Shown here one piece after another: positions 18,014 through 27,304 of a stretch of DNA of 64,000 nucleotides (positions within the stretch are counted from its first letter, which is position 1; every line of letters begins with the position of its first letter). The translations under genes and the position numbers were made by a program. The DNA comes from G963662905 sp963676725 (GTDB lineage Bacteria > Bacteroidota > Bacteroidia > Bacteroidales > WRLA01), in assembly GCA_963676725.1 (NCBI GenBank), contig OY781463.1, positions 2,294,001-2,358,000 on the forward strand, read 5' to 3'. Below the pieces are notes generated by a model that saw nothing but the letters and a program-made list of their open reading frames with translations, did no database searches and was not told the DNA's origin.

Positions 18014-19046
18014 AAAGAAGGTAAACCCTTCCATACCGGTTTATACAGGCGAAAAGCATTTAGAAAAAATCTGTCTGCAACTTTTTAAATATAATGCAGA
18101 AGAATATATCGAAGACCCTGAGTTTTCAAAGAATTCACCTCTTCATTTTGAAGCAGGAGCATATCAATATTGGCTGAATATTCACGGGATTCACGATATC
18201 GACCTGATTAAAAACATTTGTGCTCAGTTGGGTGTGCACGAACTTGCGATACAGGATATTCTTGATATCAATCAACGACCTAAATTCCAAGAATATAGCA
18301 ATTATTGGTTTTTCACAATTAAATCTATTCTTCCGTTTGAAGATGATGAAATGAAATTTGAACAGCTAAGTTTTATTCTTGGGGATCACTTTTTAGTGTC
18401 ATTTCAGGAAAAAAAAGCCGACTATTTCGATCATATCAGGCATAGGATTCGCAAAAATATCGGCATCGTAAGGCAACGTGGGACAGATTATTTATTGTTT
18501 TTATTGTTCGAATCCATTTTGGATAACTATTTTAACACAATAAACAGTATTGAAATTAAATTGGATGAGATTAATTTGTTGGATATCGGCACCGATCCAT
18601 CTCCTGAATCCTTAAAAAGTATCGAAACCTACAAACGGCAAATTCATCAAATAAAAAAGATGATTATACCCATGAAGGATTTTATCAGCCGAATCAGCCG
18701 AGAAGAAGATGGTTTTATTCAATCAAAGCATATGAAGTATTATCATGAAATAAAAGACCTCTGCCTCTCCCTTATTGATGATAGCGACAAAATTGAATTG
18801 AAATTAGACAGCTACACTAATCTGTTCTTCTCCATTCAAGGACATCGTATGAATCAGGTTATGAAAACTTTAACGGTGGTGGCAACGATATTTATCCCCT
18901 TGACCTTTATTGCAGGGATTTATGGAATGAATTTCGATAATATGCCGGAACTACATTGGAAATGGGCCTATTTTGGCGTTTGGGGCGTCATCATTCTTGT
19001 GTTTGGTGGAATGCTCTACTATTTCAAAAAGAAAAATTGGTTTTAG
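17991..19046 (+). CDS. corA: CorA-type Mg2+/divalent cation transporter
   Basis: A 351-residue transporter. A long cytoplasmic domain (to about residue 285) precedes two C-terminal membrane helices. The signature YGMNF closes the first helix (FIPLTFIAGIYGMNFDNMPELHWKW) and the last helix ends in a basic tail (YYFKKKNWF), both diagnostic of CorA. It overlaps the MscS gene by 23 bp, so mechanosensitive release and Mg2+ transport may be co-regulated. Confidence 0.93.
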   Translation: MKRKILNRKKVNPSIPVYTGEKHLEKICLQLFKYNAEEYIEDPEFSKNSPLHFEAGAYQYWLNIHGIHDIDLIKNICAQLGVHELAIQDILDINQRPKFQEYSNYWFFTIKSILPFEDDEMKFEQLSFILGDHFLVSFQEKKADYFDHIRHRIRKNIGIVRQRGTDYLLFLLFESILDNYFNTINSIEIKLDEINLLDIGTDPSPESLKSIETYKRQIHQIKKMIIPMKDFISRISREEDGFIQSKHMKYYHEIKDLCLSLIDDSDKIELKLDSYTNLFFSIQGHRMNQVMKTLTVVATIFIPLTFIAGIYGMNFDNMPELHWKWAYFGVWGVIILVFGGMLYYFKKKNWF

Positions 19047-19224
19047 AAAAACCATTCAAACATCTGATAATTTATTTGAAGCAACTATCTATTGCAGAAA
19101 AAAGCAGGCAATTCCATATCAAACCAAAATTCGTATGTTGGAGATGCCCTCTCAAATAGAAAAACAAAGTCATATATAAAGCTAGGCAGATCAAAAACAA
19201 TCATCAAAAAAACAAAAGCATCGT

Positions 19225-19614
19225 ATGAGAATAAACCATATCGCCATCTGGACAAAAGATCTCGAAGCCATGAAGCAATTCTATATGAAGTACTTCAATA
19301 TGCAAAGCAGCGAAAAATACATCAATACGAAGAAAAACTTTTCGTCCTATTTTCTTTCGTTTGATGATTCTGCTACTAAAATAGAAATAATGCATCGCCC
19401 TGACATTTCCGCACAAAAGGGCGATAAAGGAATGAACCATGGCCTGACTCATATTTCAATATCGGTGGGCAGCAAAGAAAAAGTAAATGAGCTCACCGAA
19501 CAACTGCGTTCTGATGGCTATGAGATTAAAGGAGAAGCCCGCACAACAGGTGATGGGTTTTACGAAAGTGTGGCACTGGATTGTGAAGGCAATTCGATTG
19601 AGATAAGCGAATAA
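19225..19614 (+). CDS. Glyoxalase/VOC-superfamily protein
   Basis: A 129-residue single VOC-fold domain (two beta-alpha-beta-beta-beta modules). The metal-type residues are in place: H5 in MRINHIAIWTKDLEAM, E near 54 (KIEIMH), H near 76 (GLTHISISVGS) and E in the last strand (CEGNSIEISE). It could be a glyoxalase I-like lyase, an epimerase or a resistance protein; sequence does not decide. It stands alone, 178 bp after corA. Confidence 0.8.
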   Translation: MRINHIAIWTKDLEAMKQFYMKYFNMQSSEKYINTKKNFSSYFLSFDDSATKIEIMHRPDISAQKGDKGMNHGLTHISISVGSKEKVNELTEQLRSDGYEIKGEARTTGDGFYESVALDCEGNSIEISE

Positions 19615-19676
19615 TTATATAAAATACTGTTTTTTAAAATGAAATTCATGCCATGTGAGCAAAATCTTCTGTCAAT

Positions 19677-19699
19677 AAAAAACCCGAACAATTAGGGTT
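19677..19699 (-). terminator. Intrinsic terminator of the 19754-20110 gene
   Basis: AACCC (19681-19685) pairs with GGGTT (19695-19699); the A-run at 19677-19682 becomes a U-run on the minus strand. The short stem makes it moderate in strength. Confidence 0.6.
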
Positions 19700-19753
19700 T
19701 GTCCGGATTATAATTCAAAAAACGCAAAGATTTTGCAGGCATTTACAAGCAAC

Positions 19754-20110
19754 TTATTTTGCTGCTTGTAATTTGATATCGACTGTATTATTTTCTTCGG
19801 TATTAAATGTTTCTGAGGATTTCTTTTCGTAGGAAACATACTCAACCTGAACACTATAAGAACCCTTTGGTACTTGATCGAAAGAATATTTTCCATCAAA
19901 ATCGGTATAGGCAACCTTATCTGTTCCTTCGAGTTTCACCAAAACACCTACAAGAAATTCCCCACTTTGAGCATCTACGATCCGGCCATTTATACTAGTA
20001 CATTGTGAAGGCTTTGCCGTTTCAGCAGTAACTTGATCATTATCAGCAAAAACACCCTGTGAGAGCAGCATCATGATAAGGGCAATTGTTGAAAAAAGTT
20101 TTGTTTTCAT
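19754..20110 (-). CDS. Small secreted carboxypeptidase-regulatory-like protein
   Basis: A 118-residue exported protein: signal peptide MKTKLFSTIALIMMLLSQGVFA, then one CarboxypepD_reg-like beta-sandwich (SINGRIVDAQSGEFLVGVLVKLEG; YTDFDGKYSFDQVPKGSYSVQVEYVSYE). Such domains form the N-terminus of SusC-type receptors, but here the domain stands alone in the periplasm or at the surface. ATG 20110 is chosen for the signal peptide; the frame extends 16 codons further without a useful start. Confidence 0.75.
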   Translation of the reverse strand: MKTKLFSTIALIMMLLSQGVFADNDQVTAETAKPSQCTSINGRIVDAQSGEFLVGVLVKLEGTDKVAYTDFDGKYSFDQVPKGSYSVQVEYVSYEKKSSETFNTEENNTVDIKLQAAK

Positions 20111-20309
20111 TTTGTTGTATTTATTAATATTTCTCAATTTTGGACAATTATAAACCAATTATAATCAATGAATTAATCGAAACACAAAGATAAATGCCCC
20201 AGTCGAAACCAATATTAAGCGATTCATAAGCTTCTGTTAAATCAAACTTAATTTAATGTGAAGTCGCATTCAAAATAATTTCGCTAATTTTAGCCTGTAA
20301 TTCAAAAAA

Positions 20310-21176
20310 ATGAACTTTAACCTCTTATTAATCATACTGTTTTCGTATCATCTGGCTGCGGAACACCCTGTGCAAGCGCCCCCTTCGGACATGCATCCTC
20401 CTGATACGGAGATGGACAGCATTTGTGCACGTTGGGTTCGCGATGCCCATGCAATGGTTCAGAAATCAAATTATGCGAAAGCAATTTATTTCTACAACCA
20501 AGCCTTAAAATATTGCGACCAGCCCTCATATTACGAGCAACGCGGCGATTTATATTTTCAACTTAAGCAATATGATTCCGCTGCCATGGATTTTTCTTCG
20601 GTTTTATTACGCCAAGGGGATAGCCCGAACATTCTTTTGAAAAGGGCTAACTCATGGTTTCGTGCTAAGCATTTTCAATCTGCTGCCGATGATTTTGCAA
20701 CAATCTACAATCAATATCCGACGCAATTAAACGACACCATATTACTTTCTTATGCGAGAAGCCTAAAGTTTTCCCATAAGAAAGAAAAGGCCATAGGCAT
20801 TTATTTTGAATGCTGGAAAAGCAATAGGGCCTCACTCCTCCCCCTTTTGGAACAAATCGATCTTTTGCTTTCGATGCAGTATTATAAGGAAGCTTTATAC
20901 AGCATTTCCATTGGAATGCAGCAAGATGAAAATAATGAACGTTTCTATCTGCAAAGAGCAAAATTACAAACAGCTTATGGTAGGGATATTTTGGCAAAAG
21001 AGGATATCCAAAAAGCATTGGCCATCAATTCCAAAATGGCAGAAGCCTGGAAAATTTCAGGTTTAAACGCTTTATATCAAAAAGATACAATAAAAGCATG
21101 TCGGGATTTTAAGCAAGCCCAAGCATTAGGATGGCCGGATATTGATGCAATCATTCAAAAATATTGCCCGAAATAA
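20310..21176 (+). CDS. Secreted TPR-repeat protein
   Basis: A 288-residue protein with an N-terminal signal peptide (MNFNLLLIILFSYHLAAEHP) and about six tetratricopeptide repeats from residue 50 on (NYAKAIYFYNQALKYC, QYDSAAMDFSSVLLRQ, HFQSAADDFATIYNQYP, AKEDIQKALAINSKMAEAWK, DTIKACRDFKQAQALGW). TPRs mediate protein contacts; this one acts in the periplasm. It precedes a YdcF-like gene by 36 bp. Partner unknown. Confidence 0.8.
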   Translation: MNFNLLLIILFSYHLAAEHPVQAPPSDMHPPDTEMDSICARWVRDAHAMVQKSNYAKAIYFYNQALKYCDQPSYYEQRGDLYFQLKQYDSAAMDFSSVLLRQGDSPNILLKRANSWFRAKHFQSAADDFATIYNQYPTQLNDTILLSYARSLKFSHKKEKAIGIYFECWKSNRASLLPLLEQIDLLLSMQYYKEALYSISIGMQQDENNERFYLQRAKLQTAYGRDILAKEDIQKALAINSKMAEAWKISGLNALYQKDTIKACRDFKQAQALGWPDIDAIIQKYCPK

Positions 21177-21212
21177 AATCAGCCAGGAAGCAAATAAGCG
21201 AGATTATATTTT

Positions 21213-21908
21213 ATGAAAAAAAAAGCTCTCATCCGACTCACAAAAACAAAAAACACCAGAGTTCTCACATGGCAGGGGTATTTACTCATATTCCTTCTAT
21301 GCGCACTAAGCTTTTATCTCTTTATTAGAAATATTGAAGACTTTTTATCGCCCAAAAAGGCCGTTTATCCTGCCGACATTATGGTTGTAGAAGGATTTGT
21401 TCACGATTATGTGATTGACAGCGCAATGGCTCTTTTTGCAAAAGATGGATATAAAGGACTGATTACCAGCGGAACATATATGAATATGGGCGCATATTTA
21501 AGCCAATATACATCCACCGCCCAAATGGCAACAGCTACATTTTTGGCCAGAGGATTTCCGGAAGAAAAAATCCATACTGTTCCAACAAAACATACATGGC
21601 AGCAACGCACCTACAACAGCGCATTAAGCGTTCGTGCCTTCATTGACTCAAGTGACAGAAAGCCGTTAGGAATCAATATTGTGTCATTAGGTGCTCATGG
21701 TCGAAGAAGTTATTTCCTCTTCAAAAAGGCATTTGAAGGAAGTGGCATCCCTATAGGTATTATTAGTATTGATGAACGGCGTTATAATCCCAAAAAATGG
21801 TGGGAAAGCAGCAAAGGAGCCCGCACAATCAGCAACGAATTTCTAGCATGGCTCTATGAATGGCTGTTCTTTTCCCCAAAGAATTCAAAGGAAGATGCAA
21901 CTAAGTGA
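21213..21908 (+). CDS. YdcF/ElyC-type DUF218 membrane-anchored protein
   Basis: A 231-residue protein with one N-terminal membrane helix (about 19-41) and a DUF218 domain facing the periplasm (PADIMVVEGFVHDYVIDSAMALF, GLITSGTY, TKHTWQQRTYNSALSVRAFI, SLGAHGRRSYFLFKKAF). E. coli ElyC and SanA of this family act in envelope and peptidoglycan integrity. The W residues (PKKWWESSKG) and a short C-terminal tail are specific to this copy. It is in tandem with the TPR protein upstream and a thioredoxin-like protein downstream. Confidence 0.8.
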   Translation: MKKKALIRLTKTKNTRVLTWQGYLLIFLLCALSFYLFIRNIEDFLSPKKAVYPADIMVVEGFVHDYVIDSAMALFAKDGYKGLITSGTYMNMGAYLSQYTSTAQMATATFLARGFPEEKIHTVPTKHTWQQRTYNSALSVRAFIDSSDRKPLGINIVSLGAHGRRSYFLFKKAFEGSGIPIGIISIDERRYNPKKWWESSKGARTISNEFLAWLYEWLFFSPKNSKEDATK

Positions 21909-21922
21909 CCGGAATTATTGTT

Positions 21923-21931
21923 TATTTTTGC
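21923..21931 (+). promoter_or_regulatory. Possible promoter -7 box of the TlpA-like gene
   Basis: TATTTTTGC matches TAnnTTTG(C); transcription would start just before ATG 21949. No TTG lies at the proper -33 distance, so this is weak. Confidence 0.35.
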
Positions 21932-21948
21932 ATACAAATTTTTAAAAC

Positions 21949-23391
21949 ATGAGAAAACTGCTTGCAATCATACTGATTCTAACCCTAAACAATCTTATTG
22001 GCTTTGCTGCAAACGATGGCTTTAAAATTAGCTTAAAACTTGACAAAACTACAGATACCGTTTGCTATCTTGCTCATTATTATGGCGATAAAACATATCT
22101 CGACGACACTGCCTATATCACAAATCGAAATACTTTTGTTTTTTCAGCAGACAGCCTCCTCCCTTCCGGCATGTATATTATCGCCGGTCAGAATAAATCA
22201 AGACTCATCGAGTTTTTTATTGAAAATGACAATCAACACTATTCCTTTCAAACCGATAAAGACAATATTATAGAACATCTTCAAGTAGAAGGATCCAAGG
22301 GAAATAGCCTATTTTATGAATACATCAATTATATTAATGGGAAGCAGAAAGAGGTTACTCCTTTGCGTTCACGATTGAAAGCACTAAACGACAACACTCA
22401 AACTGATTCCATTGCACTTCTCGAAGAAAAAATTGAACATATAAATGATGAAGTATTAAATTTCACCAATCGCTTTTTAGAAGAAAATAAGACCTATTTG
22501 CCAACACGTTTTTTGGCTGCGCAACAAGAAATAAAAATTCCGGAAACCCCATTGCTTGAAGACGGCAGAAAAGATTCCACTTTCCATTTTCGCTATTTTA
22601 AAGCACATTTCTTCGATAATCTTGACCTTTCTGATGAAGCATTATTGCGCTCGCCTGTATATCATAAAAAAGTGAAACAGTATATAGAAAAACTGGTGGT
22701 GCACAATCCCGATTCCATTATTGCAGCGGCTCAGGAAATCATTTCGATTACTTCAAAAAACAAAGAAACCTATCGTTATGCAGTTTGGTACCTGACCAGC
22801 TTCACCGAGCATTCACAAATCATGGGCATGGATAAAGCTTTTGTATATCTGGTTGACAACTATTTTGCCAATGGGGAAATGGATTTCTGGGTTCACCCTC
22901 AAGTAAAGAAGAATATTGTAGAACGTGCCATAACACTACGCCCATTGCTCATCGGCAAACCTGCTCCTGACTTGATTATGCTTGATACAGCCATGAGACC
23001 ACAAAGTTTATATGCCCTTCAAAAAGATTTTACAATCGTATTCTTCTGGGATACGGATTGTGGATTTTGCAAAAGGGAAACGCCAAAACTTAAAAAATTC
23101 TATGATGCACAAAAAGACAGCCTAAGTATTGCCGTTTATGGGGTTTGTGCCGATACCAATATGCGTGTTATGAAAAATTATATACGCGAAAAAGAACTCG
23201 AATGGATTAATGTGAACGGTCCGCGCAGCTTAACAGGAAATTACCATACTTCCTATGATGTTCATAGCACTCCGGTGATGTATTTGCTGAACCGCGATAA
23301 AGAAATCATTGCCAAGCGCATATTAACCGATCAAATTATTGAGTTTATCCCAAGATATAGAAAACAATACTATCAAAAGCCTGAAAAATAA
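21949..23391 (+). CDS. DUF4369/TlpA-like secreted thioredoxin
   Basis: A 480-residue exported thiol protein. After the signal peptide (1-20) comes a DUF4369-like beta domain (about 22-120), a helical middle (about 125-330), and a thioredoxin fold (about 335-470) with the active site DCGFCKRETP and the cis-proline segment VHSTPVMYLL. This is a Bacteroidota-type periplasmic disulfide reductase architecture (ResA/TlpA class). CGFC instead of CxPC suggests a distinct redox potential. Substrate is unknown. Confidence 0.85.
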   Translation: MRKLLAIILILTLNNLIGFAANDGFKISLKLDKTTDTVCYLAHYYGDKTYLDDTAYITNRNTFVFSADSLLPSGMYIIAGQNKSRLIEFFIENDNQHYSFQTDKDNIIEHLQVEGSKGNSLFYEYINYINGKQKEVTPLRSRLKALNDNTQTDSIALLEEKIEHINDEVLNFTNRFLEENKTYLPTRFLAAQQEIKIPETPLLEDGRKDSTFHFRYFKAHFFDNLDLSDEALLRSPVYHKKVKQYIEKLVVHNPDSIIAAAQEIISITSKNKETYRYAVWYLTSFTEHSQIMGMDKAFVYLVDNYFANGEMDFWVHPQVKKNIVERAITLRPLLIGKPAPDLIMLDTAMRPQSLYALQKDFTIVFFWDTDCGFCKRETPKLKKFYDAQKDSLSIAVYGVCADTNMRVMKNYIREKELEWINVNGPRSLTGNYHTSYDVHSTPVMYLLNRDKEIIAKRILTDQIIEFIPRYRKQYYQKPEK

Positions 23392-23536
23392 AATCGGTAT
23401 CGTATTTCGCACCTTTGTTGAAAATAGCGACACTTACAAAACGGAAAAACATTATATTTATCCACAATAAACAAAAATACCTGAAATCAGTTATTGCTAA
23501 GTAGTTTTAAAATACATATTCATTAAAACCTTAATC

Positions 23537-24373
23537 ATGGAAAATTTCAACACAGATCAAGTATCACAGTATCTCAGCAAATTTTATGATATGGCAATTG
23601 AGTTTGCGCCATCATTAGTACTGGCAATTATTGTTCTATTCGTAGGACTAAGGCTCACAAAAACCATTAGCAAAACATTAAGCAAACTTATGGAAAAGCG
23701 CAATGTAGACGCTTCTTTGCGTCCATTTTTTGTTAGTTTGGTGAGCATTACATTAAAAGCAATTATTGCAATTATCGTTCTTGGCATGATTGGTATTGAG
23801 ATGACAAGCTTTATTGCGATCCTCGGTGCTGCATCACTTGCCGTTGGTATGGCTTTATCTGGCACCTTACAGAATTTTGCCGGTGGCGTGATGATCCTAC
23901 TTTTCAAGCCATTTAAAGTAGGCGATTATATTGAAGCTCAAGGATATTCAGGAACTGTAAAAGAAATTCAGATTTTTAATACCCTTTTAACAACTCCCGA
24001 CAACAAACGCATCATTATTCCAAATGGCGGATTATCAACAGGTTCTATGGTAAATTACAGCTCTGAGCCTCATCGTCGTGTCGATTTTTCCTTTGGCATT
24101 GGTTACGATGATGATATTGATAAAGCACGCTCGATTATAAAAGAGGTCATAAAATCTGACAAACGAATTTTCACCGATCCTGAGCCTTTTGTAGCTGTTA
24201 AAGAATTGGCCGACAGCTCTGTAAACTTTGCTGTTCGTGTATGGGTAGAAGCTGCAGATTATTGGGCAGTTTATTTCCTAATGACCGAAATGGTTAAGAA
24301 AGAATTCGATAAAAATGGCATTTCCATTCCTTATCCTCAAACAGATGTTCATCTACACAAAACTGACAACTAA
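23537..24373 (+). CDS. mscS: MscS-family mechanosensitive channel (second copy)
   Basis: A 278-residue channel nearer to classical E. coli MscS (286) than the copy at 17150. Helices lie at about 22-42, 65-87 and 90-125; the pore helix is FIAILGAASLAVGMALSGTLQNFAGGVMILLF, followed by the cytoplasmic FKVGDYIEAQGYSGTVKEIQIFNTLL and PNGGLSTGSMVNYS. It is followed 30 bp later by a DUF3078 protein. The two MscS genes are clearly divergent paralogues, not a recent duplication. Confidence 0.93.
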   Translation: MENFNTDQVSQYLSKFYDMAIEFAPSLVLAIIVLFVGLRLTKTISKTLSKLMEKRNVDASLRPFFVSLVSITLKAIIAIIVLGMIGIEMTSFIAILGAASLAVGMALSGTLQNFAGGVMILLFKPFKVGDYIEAQGYSGTVKEIQIFNTLLTTPDNKRIIIPNGGLSTGSMVNYSSEPHRRVDFSFGIGYDDDIDKARSIIKEVIKSDKRIFTDPEPFVAVKELADSSVNFAVRVWVEAADYWAVYFLMTEMVKKEFDKNGISIPYPQTDVHLHKTDN

Positions 24374-24403
24374 AAAAATAACAATACTTTAAAATCGATC
24401 AAA

Positions 24404-25276
24404 ATGAAACATTTTTCAATCCTTTTACTACTGCTGTTTCTTACTGGCTTTAGCATGGCTCAAAGTGATACCAGCTATTGGACATCCGGCGGAAAACTTG
24501 GCCTGACCTTTAGCCAGACTTATCTCTCCAATTGGTCGGCAGGTGGTGATAATTCTCTCAGCGGTACGGGTACTTTGAATATTCATGCCAATTTCAAAAA
24601 AAACAATATTATTTGGGAAAATAAGCTCGATATTGCTTATGGAATGATGAAATCCGGTGATCTCAAACTCATGAAAACTGATGATAAAATAGAGTTCACT
24701 TCCGTATATGGTTATAGAGCCTCAGAACATTGGTATTATTCAGCAATTTTGAGCTTTAAAAGCCAGTTTGCAAATGGCTACGATTATAAAGTTGACAGCA
24801 CAAATAAAATCTCAAGCTTTATGTCACCGGCCTATCTCACTATTGGTCCGGGTATGGAATATCAGCCATGCAGTCATTTCAAGATGAATATATCCCCGGT
24901 TGCTGCTCGCCTGCTTTTTGTGCTTGACGATACACTTGCCGCCGCAGGAGCTTTTGGTGTTGATCCCGGAGATAATATGAAATTTGAACTTGGTGCAAAT
25001 ATCAATATGTCCTTACAATTCAACCTTGTTGAAAATGTGAAGCTCGCATCAACACTTATCCTGTTTTCAAATTATCTCGACAATCCACAAAATATCGATA
25101 TTGACTGGGAAGTTGTTTTGGATATGAAAATCAATAATTTCCTGAACGCCAGTATCAAAACAAATCTTCTATATGATGATGACGTAATGATTACCGACAG
25201 CGACGGAAAAACAGGTCCGCGTACTCAGTTTAAAGAAGTGCTTGGAATTGGCCTGTATTACAATTTTGGAAAATAG
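24404..25276 (+). CDS. DUF3078 outer membrane beta-barrel protein
   Basis: A 290-residue outer membrane protein. The signal peptide (to SMAQ, residue 19) is followed by the DUF3078 hallmark WTSGGKLGLTFSQTYLSNWSAGGDNSLSGTG, alternating amphipathic strands, and a final strand ending in an aromatic-rich YYNFGK, as needed for barrel insertion. Function of the family is not known. It is probably co-transcribed with mscS (30 bp gap) and closed by a strong terminator at 25301-25336. Confidence 0.85.
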   Translation: MKHFSILLLLLFLTGFSMAQSDTSYWTSGGKLGLTFSQTYLSNWSAGGDNSLSGTGTLNIHANFKKNNIIWENKLDIAYGMMKSGDLKLMKTDDKIEFTSVYGYRASEHWYYSAILSFKSQFANGYDYKVDSTNKISSFMSPAYLTIGPGMEYQPCSHFKMNISPVAARLLFVLDDTLAAAGAFGVDPGDNMKFELGANINMSLQFNLVENVKLASTLILFSNYLDNPQNIDIDWEVVLDMKINNFLNASIKTNLLYDDDVMITDSDGKTGPRTQFKEVLGIGLYYNFGK

Positions 25277-25300
25277 ATAAGGAACAAATCCTCTTTTTAT

Positions 25301-25336
25301 AAAGACCTGCCATCAATTGGGCGGGTCTTTTTTTTT
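25301..25336 (+). terminator. Strong intrinsic terminator after the DUF3078 gene
   Basis: An 11-bp stem (25301-25311 with 25319-25329, one T-G pair) with a 7-nt loop leads into ten T residues. Confidence 0.9.
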
Positions 25337-25367
25337 GCAATTTATAGTCAGCGGGAATACTATTCCA

Positions 25368-25375
25368 TATCTTTG
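25368..25375 (+). promoter_or_regulatory. Promoter -7 box of the 25444 gene
   Basis: TATCTTTG is an exact TAnnTTTG box and implies a leader of about 60 nt. The nearest TTTG (25334-25337) is 30 bp upstream, further than usual. Confidence 0.4.
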
Positions 25376-25443
25376 TCCAAGAAAAATTTTATCAAAAAAG
25401 GATCTACTTATTCGTACAAGATCATTTTCAAAAAACACTACTC

Positions 25444-27045
25444 ATGAAACAACTATTTATACTTTTCTTTCTCTTAATCAACTTTGCAATTCAGGCACAA
25501 ACCTGGGAATGGGCCAAAGGCTTTGGCAGTAATCAAGTAGAACGAGGCTGGGAACTTGCTGTTGGTCCAAACAATGAGATTATTGTAACAGGTAGATATA
25601 CAGACACTTTGCAGATTGGCGATTTTATTTTACCCCATATTGGCCTTGCAGACTTTTTTATTGCTAGTTTCGATACAGATGGCAATGTAAATTGGGCAAA
25701 CAGGATTAGCGGAAAAGGGGAAGAAATTGGAATTGGCACCGACTGCGATTCGGAAGGAAATGTATATGCAATTGGATATTTTACCGATACGATAACTGTA
25801 CACGGACAAACGTATATCCCACAAAGCTGGGAGGTATTTATTGTAAGCTATGATAAAAACGGAGACTTTCGCTGGCTCTATCAGCCCAAAAGTGATGGCT
25901 ATGAAGTTGGCTACGGACTGGCGGTTTCGGGCGTAGATAACATCTATGCAACAGGCTGGTTTCAAGGAGATTTAATAATTGATGAAGCCGACACATTGCA
26001 TTGTTATGGTTCCAGTGACATCTTTCTCCTAAAACTGAATAAGGACGGGGAATTATTATGGGGCAACAATTATGGCGGAGAACAAGTTGATTATGGCTTT
26101 AAAGTTGCTGCCGACAATAATGATCAAGCCTACCTGACAGGAGTTGGCGGAGGGGATTGGATCTTCAACAACCTACAATTCTATAAAACCCCGGGTATGT
26201 TTCTGGCTCGATTACAAGCAGATGGCACCGCAGATTATGTGATTCATGGCAGTGGTGCAGGATCACTTCAAATCGCTTGCGATGATTTTGGAAACGCTTA
26301 TGTCGCCGGCCGAATGACAGATACTGCTGATTTTGAGAATTTTCATTTTGTCACTTTTGAAGGCTCTGATGATGGTTATACTGCAAAAGCAGGCGCTGAT
26401 GGTATCTGGGAAAATATTTTCGCATTGCAAGGCAAAGGCAATATTATCGACAGAGCCGTCGCTGTGCCCGAAGGAGAGTACCAGCAGCTCGCTGTTGGCG
26501 CTTCTATCAGTGATACATTGGTAGTTGCCGGAGAAAAATTTATCGCAGAGGTTCAGGATATCCTGATCATTGGGTACTCGAAAGACGGTGCACAAAATTG
26601 GGCGCTGCAAGCCGGTGGACCCGAAGTAGATGTTCCTTCAGATATGGCCTACGACACTGATGGAAATATTATTGTAACAGGCTGGTATACTGGCCAGGCA
26701 GATTTTGGCGATTATCACCTTACTGGAGAAAGCTTCTATGATATGAATTTCTTTATCGCTAAAATAAGCAGCCCACAAAGCATTGACAAACAGATTAATA
26801 CAGGCAATGAACCGAACATATTCCCTAATCCAACTTCTAATTTACTACAGATCGAAAGCAGGACAAATACAGAAGCTATTAAATATCGACTACTTTCCGG
26901 GAATGGAAGTTTGGTTTTGGAAGGAAGGCTTTCCAATAATAACTCGATTCAAAGCATCAATCTTTCTTCCCTTCCAAAAGGCAGCTATATTCTAGAAATG
27001 ATCTCGGGTTCCCAAAAAAGCCTGCATAAAATCATCAAAAATTAA
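25444..27045 (+). CDS. Secreted SBBP-type propeller with T9SS sorting domain
   Basis: A 533-residue surface protein. Signal peptide 1-18; then about eight SBBP-like beta-propeller blades with repeated W-A-x-G and NxxxxTGxxxxTxxxGD words (DTDGNVNWANRISG, GNVYAIGYFTDTITVHG, DGAQNWALQAGG, GNIIVTGWYTGQADFGDYHL). The last 80 residues are a type A T9SS C-terminal domain (NIFPNPTSNLLQIES ... LPKGSYILEMISG ... HKIIKN), so it is exported across the outer membrane by the gliding/PorSS system. Ligand unknown. Confidence 0.85.
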   Translation: MKQLFILFFLLINFAIQAQTWEWAKGFGSNQVERGWELAVGPNNEIIVTGRYTDTLQIGDFILPHIGLADFFIASFDTDGNVNWANRISGKGEEIGIGTDCDSEGNVYAIGYFTDTITVHGQTYIPQSWEVFIVSYDKNGDFRWLYQPKSDGYEVGYGLAVSGVDNIYATGWFQGDLIIDEADTLHCYGSSDIFLLKLNKDGELLWGNNYGGEQVDYGFKVAADNNDQAYLTGVGGGDWIFNNLQFYKTPGMFLARLQADGTADYVIHGSGAGSLQIACDDFGNAYVAGRMTDTADFENFHFVTFEGSDDGYTAKAGADGIWENIFALQGKGNIIDRAVAVPEGEYQQLAVGASISDTLVVAGEKFIAEVQDILIIGYSKDGAQNWALQAGGPEVDVPSDMAYDTDGNIIVTGWYTGQADFGDYHLTGESFYDMNFFIAKISSPQSIDKQINTGNEPNIFPNPTSNLLQIESRTNTEAIKYRLLSGNGSLVLEGRLSNNNSIQSINLSSLPKGSYILEMISGSQKSLHKIIKN

Positions 27046-27304
27046 GTAAAGCTATATCATGCAAAGGAATAAGAACAGCAGTGCTCACTTTGGAGCTTAT
27101 GCGCCTTATTCATTCTATTCGTAAAGGCCAAGCCGATCAGCCTCGGCTTCAGTAAATTTGGTCTTTCTCAATTAGAATAATTTGCTCCAATTCCTAGAAT
27201 ATAATACCTTTTTTCCTGATTATACAGTAAGATTAATAAAATTCTGCTATGATGAAGCTATATCACCAAAAATTATACTACTTTTAACTTATAAATAAAT
27301 GTAG
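27046..27304. other. Intergenic region before ygeY
   Basis: No gene. A 7-bp hairpin (AAGCCGA/TCGGCTT, 27130-27136 and 27143-27149) lacks a U-run. A loose TACTTTTA box lies shortly before the ygeY start. Confidence 0.4.
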